A model generated the notes under the pieces. That model ran no database searches. It was not told where the DNA came from and saw nothing but the letters and a program-made list of their open reading frames with translations. From NCBI GenBank assembly GCA_903913865.1, contig CAIWMU010000150.1:1-49685 (forward strand): a stretch of DNA of 49,685 nucleotides, read 5' to 3'. This document shows, piece by piece, positions 23,747 through 32,093 of the stretch (within the stretch, counting starts at the first letter, position 1; each line of letters opens with the position of its first letter). This DNA is from an uncultured Verrucomicrobia subdivision 3 bacterium (lineage in GTDB: Bacteria; Verrucomicrobiota; Verrucomicrobiia; Limisphaerales; UBA8199). Made by a program: the position numbers and the translations under genes.

Positions 23747-25774
23747 ATGGGTAGCTCAGATTCACATCCAACGAGTTCCAGAATGCAGCCGGTCAAAGCC
23801 GCGTGCCCTTTCCAGTCATACCGGCTGTGGTTCGACTCTACTCGCTATCATTTCTGCCTTTTCTGGTGGGCCTCTGTCCTGGCCGGTTGGACCTTCCTGC
23901 GGTGCTATCTGTTTTATCGCTTTCATCCCCAGGGGGCCTCATGGTCTGAGATGCTGGGTGGGTTCGCTGCCGGATTTCATCGCGACGCTGTTCTGGCGAT
24001 TGTTTACACGGTTCCCTGGCTGTTCCTCTTCTGGGGGGTCGGTGAAAAGTTCTGGGATCGGTTAAGAGTCAGGGTCGCTATATGGGTTTGTGCCAGCCTC
24101 GCCTGTTTCTATCTGGTTTTCATGTTGTTCGTGGAATACTTCTTCTTTGAGGAGTTCAAGTCACGATTCAACACGGTTGCCTTAGATTACCTGCTTTACC
24201 CCCACGAGGTGTTCGTCAACATCTGGGATTCATATCCTGTGCCGCTGGTGCTGGTGGCCTGCGGGGCCATAACCGGAGGGTGGATGTCGATGGCCCGCCG
24301 GGTCCTGATCCGACCTGATCCTGTCCCCATGGTCGCGCGAGCAAGGCTGGCCAAATTGGTCACTGGTGTTGGACTGGCGGCCATTCTGGGTTTGACGCTG
24401 TCATTCAAGTCCCCTGAGATCAGCAAGGACCGCACCCTGCGCGAAATTGCCAATAATGGCAGTCTTTCGTTCATCGCCGCATTCTGGACCCGGCATCTGG
24501 ATTACACGGCGTTCTATGCCACCATCGAGAAGGATGAGGCTTACCGTCGGACCCGGAAGATTCTCGCAGAACTGGGAACCCGGTTTCTTGAGGAGGGAAA
24601 CTCGATCCGGCGGGCCATTGCTGGTGATAGTTCAAGGCCGAGGCTGAATGTAGTCATCATACTGGAGGAAAGCCTGGGCTCCGAGTTCTGGGGCTGCCTT
24701 GGGCAGACCAACTCTCTCACCCCCTGCATGGACAAACTCGCAACCCAGGAGGGAATGTTGTTCGCGAACCTGTATGCCAGCGGCAACAGAACCGTGCGGG
24801 GCATGGAAGGGGTGCTATCCTCGTTCCCTCCGCTTCCCGGTGATTCCATCGTCAAGCGCGACCGATCGGACAACGTGGAGACCGTTGCACGCGTTCTGAA
24901 GCGGGATGGTTATGAAACGATGTTCATCTATGGTGGCAGGGGGCTCTTCGATGGCATGAGGTCGTTTGCGGTGCGCAACGGTTACGACAGGTTCATCGAG
25001 CAAAAGGATTTTCAAAGCCCTGTTTTCACTACGATTTGGGGTGTGAGTGATGAGGATTTGTTTGCCAAAGGGGTTCAGGAGATGCGGGAACTGCATGCGG
25101 CGGGAAAGCCGTTTTTGGCGACGCTGCTCACCGTTTCCAACCACAAACCATTCACCTATCCCCCGGGTCGCATACCGGAGCCTCCGGATGGGCGCGACAA
25201 TGTTGTGAAGTACACCGACTATGCGTTGGGAAAGTTTTTTAAGGATGCCAAAAAGGAACCCTTCTGGACCAATACCATTTTCGCTGTGGTCGCAGATCAT
25301 GGTGCCCGTGTGTATGGGAAGCAGAGCATTCCGATACGGTCCTACGAGATTCCGCTGGTCGTTCTGGGGCCGGCTGTCGTCAAAGCGGCTGAGCGTCATA
25401 CCATGTTGGGTGGCTCTCTGGATGTTTCCCCAACGTTGCTGGGTCTGATCGGGCGTCCCTACGAATCGTTGTTTTTTGGGAGAGACCTCCTGAAGGCCGG
25501 GGCAGTGGAGGGACGTGCGCCTTTGAATCACAATCGTGATGTGGGTCTCTTTTATCATGAACGTCTGGTCGTTTTGGGCCTCATGCAGGGAGTTGAGATT
25601 TACGATGGGGATCCCCATAGCGGGAACATGAAACTCATCGGCCGCAGTCCTGATTCCCGGGAAACAGAGATCCAACGGGATACCACTGCCTTGTATCAAG
25701 TCGCCGACGAGCTCTATGTGAGCAGACGCTACGCTTTGGATGCAGGCATTGAGCACACCCGCACGAACCGCTGA
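23747..25774 (+). CDS. LTA-synthase/OpgB-like membrane phosphoglycerol transferase (sulfatase superfamily)
   Basis: 675 residues. About five transmembrane helices in the first ~230 residues (for example FCLFWWASVLAGWTFLRCYL) are followed by an extracytoplasmic alkaline-phosphatase-superfamily domain. The expected catalytic elements are present: an acidic metal ligand in VVIILEESLG, the Thr nucleophile T349 in SGNRTVRGMEG, and the metal-binding Asp-His pair D517-H518 in VVADHGARVYG. Relatives transfer glycerol-phosphate from phosphatidylglycerol to lipoteichoic acid (Gram-positives) or to periplasmic glucans (OpgB/MdoB in Proteobacteria). In an LPS-bearing cell the second kind of acceptor is more likely. 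ATG 23747 was chosen from several in-frame starts (23612, 23783). Confidence 0.8.
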   Translation: MGSSDSHPTSSRMQPVKAACPFQSYRLWFDSTRYHFCLFWWASVLAGWTFLRCYLFYRFHPQGASWSEMLGGFAAGFHRDAVLAIVYTVPWLFLFWGVGEKFWDRLRVRVAIWVCASLACFYLVFMLFVEYFFFEEFKSRFNTVALDYLLYPHEVFVNIWDSYPVPLVLVACGAITGGWMSMARRVLIRPDPVPMVARARLAKLVTGVGLAAILGLTLSFKSPEISKDRTLREIANNGSLSFIAAFWTRHLDYTAFYATIEKDEAYRRTRKILAELGTRFLEEGNSIRRAIAGDSSRPRLNVVIILEESLGSEFWGCLGQTNSLTPCMDKLATQEGMLFANLYASGNRTVRGMEGVLSSFPPLPGDSIVKRDRSDNVETVARVLKRDGYETMFIYGGRGLFDGMRSFAVRNGYDRFIEQKDFQSPVFTTIWGVSDEDLFAKGVQEMRELHAAGKPFLATLLTVSNHKPFTYPPGRIPEPPDGRDNVVKYTDYALGKFFKDAKKEPFWTNTIFAVVADHGARVYGKQSIPIRSYEIPLVVLGPAVVKAAERHTMLGGSLDVSPTLLGLIGRPYESLFFGRDLLKAGAVEGRAPLNHNRDVGLFYHERLVVLGLMQGVEIYDGDPHSGNMKLIGRSPDSRETEIQRDTTALYQVADELYVSRRYALDAGIEHTRTNR

Positions 25775-25897
25775 GGTTCCCGCCTTCCTTCCGTCGCCCC
25801 CTCCTTGACGGCCGAGTGCTTCAACCCGTCCGGTTGCCGACTTTCAGGAGATCATGCTCCCTCGATCATATATCATCTTGATTTATGAATCGTGAGG

Positions 25898-25926
25898 TTG
25901 ACATTGTTCTGTGTTATGTGTATCTT
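25898..25926 (+). promoter_or_regulatory. sigma70-type promoter of the cytidylate-kinase-like gene
   Basis: A consensus -35 TTGACA (25898-25903), a 17-nt spacer and -10 TATCTT (25921-25926) are in a 229-nt gap that is distinctly AT-richer than the neighbourhood. Transcription would start near 25933 and give a leader of about 70 nt before ATG 26004. Confidence 0.55.
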
Positions 25927-25990
25927 TGATATGTCCGCCATGCGGAACAGATCATGATAGCAAACAAACCGGCACAGGTCGGTCGGATGA

Positions 25991-25996
25991 AAGGAG
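25991..25996 (+). promoter_or_regulatory. ribosome-binding site that fixes the start at 26004
   Basis: AAGGAG at 25991-25996 is 7 nt before ATG 26004. It is one of the best Shine-Dalgarno sites in the window and decides against the longer in-frame reading from 25911. Confidence 0.8.
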
Positions 25997-26003
25997 TGAT
26001 CCC

Positions 26004-26720
26004 ATGAAGACACCATCGGAGTTTGAGCATTATCTCTCGTTTATCAATTGCAGCGTGAAGCCGGCGCCTGAGGTTCTCCCGTTTAAGAAGCATCCCGCCT
26101 CCCGTCTTGCCATCACGATATCCCGTCAGAGTGGCAGTGGAGGCGCTGAAATTGCGAAGCTACTGGCCAGCGAATTGGAACAGGTGGCCCCGGGTGACGG
26201 CTGCCCATGGACAGTCTTTGACCGGAACCTCGTGGAGCGGGTGCTGGAGGAACACCACCTGCCACAGAGTTTGGCTCGTTTCATGCCTGAGGACCGCATC
26301 TCAGAGATCTCCGGCATCATGGACGAACTGTTTGGACTGCATCCGTCATCGTGGGATTTGGTGCGTCAGACGAGCGACACGATCCTGCATTTGGCCCATT
26401 GGGGTAACGTCATCCTGATCGGGCGTGGTGCTGTGGTTGTGACTGCCAAATTGGAAAATGTCTTTCATGTCCGGTTGATCGGATCAGCCCACAAGCGGGT
26501 GGAGCGTTTGATGAGCGCCCAGCATCTCAACCAAGAGGCTGCCCAGCAGCACATCGTGAAGGAGGATCAGGGTCGGGAGCGTTATCTGAAAACCTATTTT
26601 GACAAGAGCATCGATGATCCATCCCTGTACGATCTGGTGATCAATACAGATCGGATGACCATGGGCGCTGCCGCAAAAGTGGTTGCTCAGGCTGCCTTGA
26701 TTACTCTGAAACCAGCTTGA
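26004..26720 (+). CDS. cytidylate-kinase-like (P-loop NMP kinase fold) protein
   Basis: 238 residues. The protein matches the cytidylate-kinase-like family: a degenerate P-loop in ITISRQSGSGGAEIAKLLAS near residue 32, the conserved FDRNLVERVLEEH motif, GNVILIGRGAVVV in the centre, VFHVRLIGSAHKRVERLM, and a C-terminal DLVINTDRM that is usual in NMP kinases. True cytidylate kinase has GPxGxGKS at the P-loop; here the Lys-Ser pair is replaced (SGSGGAE), so the substrate is unclear. The protein is cytoplasmic. It stands alone, has its own promoter and Shine-Dalgarno site, and runs convergently toward the HEAT gene with a 14-nt gap. Confidence 0.8.
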   Translation: MKTPSEFEHYLSFINCSVKPAPEVLPFKKHPASRLAITISRQSGSGGAEIAKLLASELEQVAPGDGCPWTVFDRNLVERVLEEHHLPQSLARFMPEDRISEISGIMDELFGLHPSSWDLVRQTSDTILHLAHWGNVILIGRGAVVVTAKLENVFHVRLIGSAHKRVERLMSAQHLNQEAAQQHIVKEDQGRERYLKTYFDKSIDDPSLYDLVINTDRMTMGAAAKVVAQAALITLKPA

Positions 26721-26734
26721 CGCAGTGTTCGGCG

Positions 26735-29143
26735 TTATTTGCTGACGCCTGTCTTGAGTCCGGGGATGGTGGATCCATCCCGGGAGACGATCCTTGCGCA
26801 GGCGGCCCATCCACCTCCTCCCTGAGTGACTTTGAGCAGCAATTCGTTTGGCCCTTTTCTGAGATGGATGGTGGCGACATCCTGATCTGCAACCAGTCCC
26901 CGATCCACGTTCGCGCGATGGACCACCTCCCCGTTTAGCCACACTTTCAGCCCGTCATCGCTTCCCAGAAGGAGCATCCCATCCAGATCCGCCGGAGAGG
27001 ATACTGTGGTCTTCATGTAGGCCACACAATTAAGCTCGCCGGGGAAGAGTGATGAGAGATCGGCGGTCCCGGTGCAGGATAGTGGTTTCCAGGACACTGC
27101 TGCTCCCTCCTTTTCAGGAGCGAAGGCAACATCGAACAAAGTCAGGGCACTGCTGGCCCCAGATTCTGTAAAAGGACCGGCCGCGAGCCAACTCGTGACA
27201 AACGGTCCCGGAGGCTTTCCACGGAGAGTCCAGGCCCGCTTTATGAGTTCCGGACTTTGCGAATGGGCCAGCACCTCATTGGCGACGCTTGCCACAATTT
27301 GTGGATGATCTTTCGCGAGTTTTTCAGCAATCCCGAGGGCACCCAGTGCCGCCTCGTTGACCAGAGTCGGATCCACCATGGATTGCTTCATGATCTCGAG
27401 AGTCTTGAGGGTTGGAATCTGCCCAATCTGGCCGAGGGCCTGCCGTTTCTCTTCCGGGCGCTTTGCCAGGGCCATCGCCCTTTGCAATTTTGCAAGGCGG
27501 GCTTCCGGGTCTGTCTCCTGCGAGAGTCCGTCAATGGCACCTCGCAAAGCAAGAACCTGAAGCGTGGAGTCGGATGCGGTGTCTGCGAGCTCCAGAAGCG
27601 CCGTGGCAGCGGAGGCGTTCGGCCACTGCGTCAACACCCGAACGGCCTCCTTCACGATCTGGGGATTCTTCTCTCGCGCTGCAACCAGCGTGGCTTGCAG
27701 CGCTTCAGGGCTTCCAAGTTCGGCCATCAGAGGCAGCAACCGAACCCGATCCTGGGGTGATGATTTGCCCACGCGATCCAGAATAAGGCGGGCCGCTTTT
27801 TCATGGCTCTGGCCGTTTCTGCAGACCATCCCAAGTGCCTGCAGGATGGGCTCAATGTCGCCGCCCGGTGCCGTCTTGAGTGCCAGATTCAGGAGGAACG
27901 GCACCGTGGAAGGTAATGCCAGTTTGCCCAACGATTCGAGGGCCGCGAGCCGTGCCGGTTCAGGACCGCCCGAGGCATTCTTCATCAGCAGGGTCTCAGC
28001 CATGGCATCCCCCCTGTCTCCGATCGCAACCAAGAGTTCAACTTTTTCCGCCGGGCCAGCCTGCTTTGCCTCGGCAAGGATCGCCTTTTCAATTTTATCT
28101 CCAGCCATCATGGCAAGGGCTTCGCGCGCCAATGGACGCTCAGACGCATCCCCGGATGCTGCGGCAGTGGCAAGGGATGGAATAATTGGTGGGAAGGAGG
28201 ACTTTGCAGCCGCAAGCCAGGCGGCTTGGCGAACAGATGCGCTCGAACTCCGGCTGGCCAGCAGCAGAATGGGAAGGAACTCATCACCAAAGCGGACACC
28301 CACATCAATGACAGCTGTCTGCGCTTCTGCCGGGAGCCTGTCCCAATCCTTCGAGCAGGCCCGCCAAGTGGCCACATGATTCAACTCACGAACAATTTTG
28401 AGTGCGGCCAGCAGAAGAGGTTCATCCTTTCCTCCCAATGCTGCTTTGACTCGCTCCGGATTGGCTCCGGAATCGGCCCTGCATAGACCACTCCATGCCG
28501 CCACCCGGATCGGATCCGAAGCAGGATCCTTCAAGAGTTGGTCAAACAAACCCGCTGCTGCTTGGGGGTCGTTGGCGGCCAGAAAATTGTCCGCACACAT
28601 CAGGAGCGATCTTTGAACTGCTTCCTGAAGACTTGGATTTGTATGAGCCCGGGCGAGTTTCAGCGCTTCCACCGCCGCAGGTCCGCCAATTCGTCCCAGC
28701 GCAGTAACTTCGGCGTTCGCTGCTGCCGGATCACTCTCATCCACAAGCAGTCGCGCAAGTTCCGGGACGGCTGCCACATCCTTGCGCCACCCAAGAGAGT
28801 CTGCGATTCCAGTCCGGATGTTGCCGGATGAAACAGTCAAAGCTCTGCGAAGAGCCTCGCCAGCTTCAGGGAACGGCATTCCCTCCAACGCATAGCGGGC
28901 GGCTTGAGTTGTCTGAGCGTCCGACAGCAGTCGCGAGAGAGCTTCGATAGAGTTCTCGGTCCCGATCACCCTCAGACGCTGACATGCGTTGCACTTCTCT
29001 GCAAAACCGGCGTTGCTGCGGAGTATTCCCAGCAGCGATTGTTCCTCGGCCTGCACGGGCGCGGAACTCTGGGCAAACGCAAAAATTGAACCACTTGCCA
29101 GGATGGCCGCGAGTGCCAAACTCTTTATGAATCTTTTCATCAT
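26735..29143 (-). CDS. secreted HEAT-repeat protein with C-terminal carbohydrate-binding-like domain (copy 1)
   Basis: 802 residues. A Sec signal peptide (KRFIKSLALAAILASGSIFA) precedes about 600 residues of HEAT-type helical repeats (for example SIEALSRLLSDAQTTQAARY, AAVPELARLLVDESDPAAAN, PSTVPFLLNLALKTAPGGDI). The last ~160 residues are a beta-rich domain (FVTSWLAAGPFTESGASSAL, then LLLGSDDGLKVWLNGEVVHR and IHLRKGPNELLLKVTQGGGG), similar to PA14/lectin-like modules of glycan-active proteins. HEAT arrays serve as protein-binding scaffolds; no enzymatic residues were seen. It lies 28 nt behind a Gfo oxidoreductase. It is a paralogue of the HEAT gene at 33663, which lacks the C-terminal domain. 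Confidence 0.8.
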   Translation of the reverse strand: MMKRFIKSLALAAILASGSIFAFAQSSAPVQAEEQSLLGILRSNAGFAEKCNACQRLRVIGTENSIEALSRLLSDAQTTQAARYALEGMPFPEAGEALRRALTVSSGNIRTGIADSLGWRKDVAAVPELARLLVDESDPAAANAEVTALGRIGGPAAVEALKLARAHTNPSLQEAVQRSLLMCADNFLAANDPQAAAGLFDQLLKDPASDPIRVAAWSGLCRADSGANPERVKAALGGKDEPLLLAALKIVRELNHVATWRACSKDWDRLPAEAQTAVIDVGVRFGDEFLPILLLASRSSSASVRQAAWLAAAKSSFPPIIPSLATAAASGDASERPLAREALAMMAGDKIEKAILAEAKQAGPAEKVELLVAIGDRGDAMAETLLMKNASGGPEPARLAALESLGKLALPSTVPFLLNLALKTAPGGDIEPILQALGMVCRNGQSHEKAARLILDRVGKSSPQDRVRLLPLMAELGSPEALQATLVAAREKNPQIVKEAVRVLTQWPNASAATALLELADTASDSTLQVLALRGAIDGLSQETDPEARLAKLQRAMALAKRPEEKRQALGQIGQIPTLKTLEIMKQSMVDPTLVNEAALGALGIAEKLAKDHPQIVASVANEVLAHSQSPELIKRAWTLRGKPPGPFVTSWLAAGPFTESGASSALTLFDVAFAPEKEGAAVSWKPLSCTGTADLSSLFPGELNCVAYMKTTVSSPADLDGMLLLGSDDGLKVWLNGEVVHRANVDRGLVADQDVATIHLRKGPNELLLKVTQGGGGWAACARIVSRDGSTIPGLKTGVSK

Positions 29144-29171
29144 TTTTCTAGGTTGATGGGGTTCTTAGCCG

Positions 29172-30530
29172 TCACAGGATCCAGGGGGGCCTTGGAGTGT
29201 AGGATCGAAGACGATTTGCCGCCTCATCTCCCGGGAACTCCAGTTTCGCGGGATCCCACTTAACCGACCGCTGCAGGGCCATGGAGATGCCACCGATGAA
29301 GATCGCATTCATTGTATAGACAGCCGTTTCTGGATGGCAGATCGTTTGGCGTCGGGTTCTGATGCATTCGAGGAAATTTCCGGAGTGGCTGTTCGCGTGG
29401 TAAACATGCGCATCCCCGGATCGCAACGGATCGTTCAAGATGGTGCCGGGGTGGGATACAATCCCGTTTCGATCGACAGCGATGCGACCCTTTGTACCCA
29501 CGAAGCAGGCCCCGCCCTCGTTCCCGACATTTTCCCCAGGGTATGCTGTGGAGTGAACCACGACACCATTGGCATAATGGTAGTGAATCACGGCGGTTTC
29601 AGGACTGCTGCCCTGATTTTCATACTCCACCTGGATCGGTGCTGTCACATCCGGATTCACCGTCCATTGGATGATATCATAGTGGTGTGGGGCCCAGTTC
29701 ACATCCCCAATGAAACAGCCTGAAAGTGCATGACCGGTCTCGCCACCGTAGGGGCGCCAGGGCAGGGGACCGAGCCACAAATCCCAATCCAGGCCATCCG
29801 GTAATGGTTGTGTGTTGGTCGAAGTCCAAGGCCTCGGATAAAAGGCACCCGGTTGGCGGTAGGCAAAAACCTCCTTTAACGTTCCAATCCGGCCGCTGCG
29901 CACCATTTCGCAGGCAAGACGGAACTTGCCCCCATATTCTGACCGCTGCTGCATGCCAGCCTGATAAACTCGACTGTGGCGCCGGGCAGTTTCGATGACC
30001 TCACGTCCCTCCCGCACGGTAATGGCGACCGGTTTCTCACAATAGACATCCTTCCCGGCACGCATCGCCCGGATCGCCATGGGGGCAGCCCAGTGGTAGG
30101 GAAGCGCTATGAGGACGGCATCTATGTCCGGGCGTGCGAGCACCTCGCGGAAGTCGTTATAGGCATTTACGCCAACAAAGCCGGGTTTTCCCAATTTATC
30201 CGCATAAAGCTCATTGGCCCTTTTTTGTGCGAAATCCCGCCGCTCCTTCCGGACATCACAAACCGCAAGCACTTGAACGTCCTTGCGGGCAACATATCCT
30301 CCCGGAACATAGGTCCACGCGTGGCCAAGGAGGTGCCCCCCGCCCTGACCGCCCACACCGATGAAACCCATGTTGATTCGCTCGCTGGGAGGAACCAGTC
30401 CGCCACGGCCAAGGGCTGATGCGGGAATGATTGTGGGTGCAACTGCGGCCGCGAGCAGGGCGGATGATTTGCTCAAAAAGCCTCGACGGGACATCGATTG
30501 GGGCATGCTCATACTCATGTGCGTAAGCAT
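29172..30530 (-). CDS. Tat-exported Gfo/Idh/MocA oxidoreductase (copy 1)
   Basis: 452 residues. A Tat signal (SRRGFLSKSSALLAAAVAPT, ending near PASALG) precedes a Rossmann domain (INMGFIGVGGQGGGHLLGHA, with GxGGxG) and the family motif VYCEKPVAITVREG with the EKP triad. The C-terminal half is the Gfo_Idh_MocA_C alpha/beta domain (DLWLGPLPWRPYGGETGHAL and INWAPHHYDIIQWTV; the His-Tyr-Asp region near the active site is conserved in the family). Members oxidise or reduce sugars with a bound or exchanging NAD(P). Tat export fits folding with cofactor before export. TTG 30551 is an alternative start, but ATG 30530 is preferred. The HEAT gene follows 28 nt downstream. Confidence 0.88.
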   Translation of the reverse strand: MLTHMSMSMPQSMSRRGFLSKSSALLAAAVAPTIIPASALGRGGLVPPSERINMGFIGVGGQGGGHLLGHAWTYVPGGYVARKDVQVLAVCDVRKERRDFAQKRANELYADKLGKPGFVGVNAYNDFREVLARPDIDAVLIALPYHWAAPMAIRAMRAGKDVYCEKPVAITVREGREVIETARRHSRVYQAGMQQRSEYGGKFRLACEMVRSGRIGTLKEVFAYRQPGAFYPRPWTSTNTQPLPDGLDWDLWLGPLPWRPYGGETGHALSGCFIGDVNWAPHHYDIIQWTVNPDVTAPIQVEYENQGSSPETAVIHYHYANGVVVHSTAYPGENVGNEGGACFVGTKGRIAVDRNGIVSHPGTILNDPLRSGDAHVYHANSHSGNFLECIRTRRQTICHPETAVYTMNAIFIGGISMALQRSVKWDPAKLEFPGDEAANRLRSYTPRPPWIL

Positions 30531-30755
30531 AGAGGGATCCCAACCGTTCAAAAGCTGAAATTCACCTTAAACAGGGAAATCGGGGCGACTGTTTATCCAG
30601 GCATCATACGGTCACCCCTTCGCTCGTGTGCATCGGTGCCCCCGTCCACGTTCGGCATTTAATGAGGCCAACTCTTTGGGTGTGACGGCTCGGATTGACC
30701 GCTCCACCATTCATGCGGGCGGGCCAAGTAGGCCAGCCAAAGGGCGACGTGATGG
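30531..30755. other. intergenic region between the Gfo gene and the TIM-barrel-like gene
   Basis: About 225 nt. No gene with convincing coding character, RNA fold or repeat was found. It could hold the promoter of the Gfo/HEAT pair on the minus strand; no clear -35/-10 pair was found. Confidence 0.3.
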
Positions 30756-31967
30756 CTAACGCCCGCGCGTGAGACTTTGGACGGCGCTCATGATCTCCTT
30801 GTCGGCGCGGACAGCCTCCCAATTATAGATGCAAAGGTAGCGGCAGTTGGGTTGTGCCAGTGTGTTGGCCATGGCATCGCGCCATGGATCGAGTTTTCGG
30901 GGACCCTGATATAACCACTCCACCGCAGCCCAATAAGGGGCATCGCTCCGTTTCAGGGCGGCTTGAACTCCGGCGTCTTTTGAGGGGTCAGCAGCGTGCT
31001 GGTAAAAGCTCCACCCCGGACAACTGAAGGCGTTTGTGCCGGAGTGGTAAAGCATTTCCCCGCTCTTCCATCCTGCGATGTGTGTAAACAAACGATCCCG
31101 GGGGACGCCGAGTTCTCCAGCCAGACGGCAGAGGTCAAACAGGTGCCTGCGCACGACTTCAGCCAGATCGGCCTCCTGAATCTTCCCATCGGTCCGGATG
31201 CCCGCAGTCTTAACGGCAGCATACCCAATCTGTGCCACCCCGCGTGCCGGGAGTTCCGAGGCAGCCAATCCACCGGTTGGATCGCTGCTTGCAGGATGGT
31301 CGAGCATTTCGTTCCCGTGAGGGTAGTGCCATGCATTCACCCCGATTGAGGATTCCCACCCCAACTTGATACCAACGAGCAGGTGCTTCCTGTTTGCGGG
31401 CAGTTTTTTCCACCAATTGAGCACAAGCGGAATTAGCACCCGCATTTCCTCGTGGACGGCACCCCGGTATGCCCGGCTCATCAGGTTCGGCGGGGGGAGA
31501 ACCCGGATCTGGCTGCCCCAGTTTCGCCAGGCGATTTTGATTGCATCAGCCTGGGACCAACTCGTCCATTCGACATTCGTCCGGTTATGATCCGAGTAAC
31601 CGGGACGGTTGGTATCCCACCAGTTCCACAAATCAGGGCGCCCGCCCCACCAGTTTTCGCCGTCGAGCTGGACGACGATGGGGACATTCATCTCGCTGGA
31701 GCGATCAAGAAACAGCTTCAGGTCGGCCTCAATTTCAGGGCGTGCCTTCGCCAGATAACTGAAAATCAACCCGACCCCTGCTGCCACGGGGGAATCCTGT
31801 CCGTCCTGTCGCTGCTGATGGATGTAATCAAAAGCATCGGTGCCATTTCCCGAGCTGATGTTAAAAATAATGAACTGCTTCGGCTCGGCTACGGAATTGT
31901 GGGAGAAGAAGCAGAGAATAAGCAGGATCAGGAGGGTGGCCGGGAGTTTTTCAAGGTTGTCGAGCAT
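30756..31967 (-). CDS. secreted protein resembling a TIM-barrel glycosidase
   Basis: 403 residues. A Sec signal peptide (LPATLLILLILCFFSHNSVA) leads into a sequence with the alternation of strands and helices of a (beta/alpha)8 barrel. Notable stretches are IVVQLDGENWWGGRPDLWNW, EEMRVLIPLVLNWWKKLPAN, HLLVGIKLGWESSIGVNAWH, and a C-terminal CRYLCIYNWEAVRADKEIM that has the Asn-Trp-Glu motif often found at active-site strand ends. The family is not recognised; a retaining or inverting hydrolase is only inferred. It is in the minus-strand island 126 nt after the sulfatase. ATG 31967 was chosen because it gives a typical signal peptide; the 63-nt in-frame extension to 32030 would mask it. Confidence 0.6.
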   Translation of the reverse strand: MLDNLEKLPATLLILLILCFFSHNSVAEPKQFIIFNISSGNGTDAFDYIHQQRQDGQDSPVAAGVGLIFSYLAKARPEIEADLKLFLDRSSEMNVPIVVQLDGENWWGGRPDLWNWWDTNRPGYSDHNRTNVEWTSWSQADAIKIAWRNWGSQIRVLPPPNLMSRAYRGAVHEEMRVLIPLVLNWWKKLPANRKHLLVGIKLGWESSIGVNAWHYPHGNEMLDHPASSDPTGGLAASELPARGVAQIGYAAVKTAGIRTDGKIQEADLAEVVRRHLFDLCRLAGELGVPRDRLFTHIAGWKSGEMLYHSGTNAFSCPGWSFYQHAADPSKDAGVQAALKRSDAPYWAAVEWLYQGPRKLDPWRDAMANTLAQPNCRYLCIYNWEAVRADKEIMSAVQSLTRGR

Positions 31968-32093
31968 GGGATGTCGGACCACTCCATTCGACATCATCCG
32001 CCTCCAGAATATGAAACAACCGGTCCTCATGCCGAACGGTGGGACCCCAGTGGAAAAGATCTCGAACCTTTTGCGGAATGTAACATCAGAGCG

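Noticed and set aside
30604-30822. 72-codon minus-strand frame in the gap before the TIM-barrel-like gene
   Set aside because: It partly overlaps the 3' end of the real gene, is rich in Arg/Pro/Gly as expected for a shadow, and matches nothing known.
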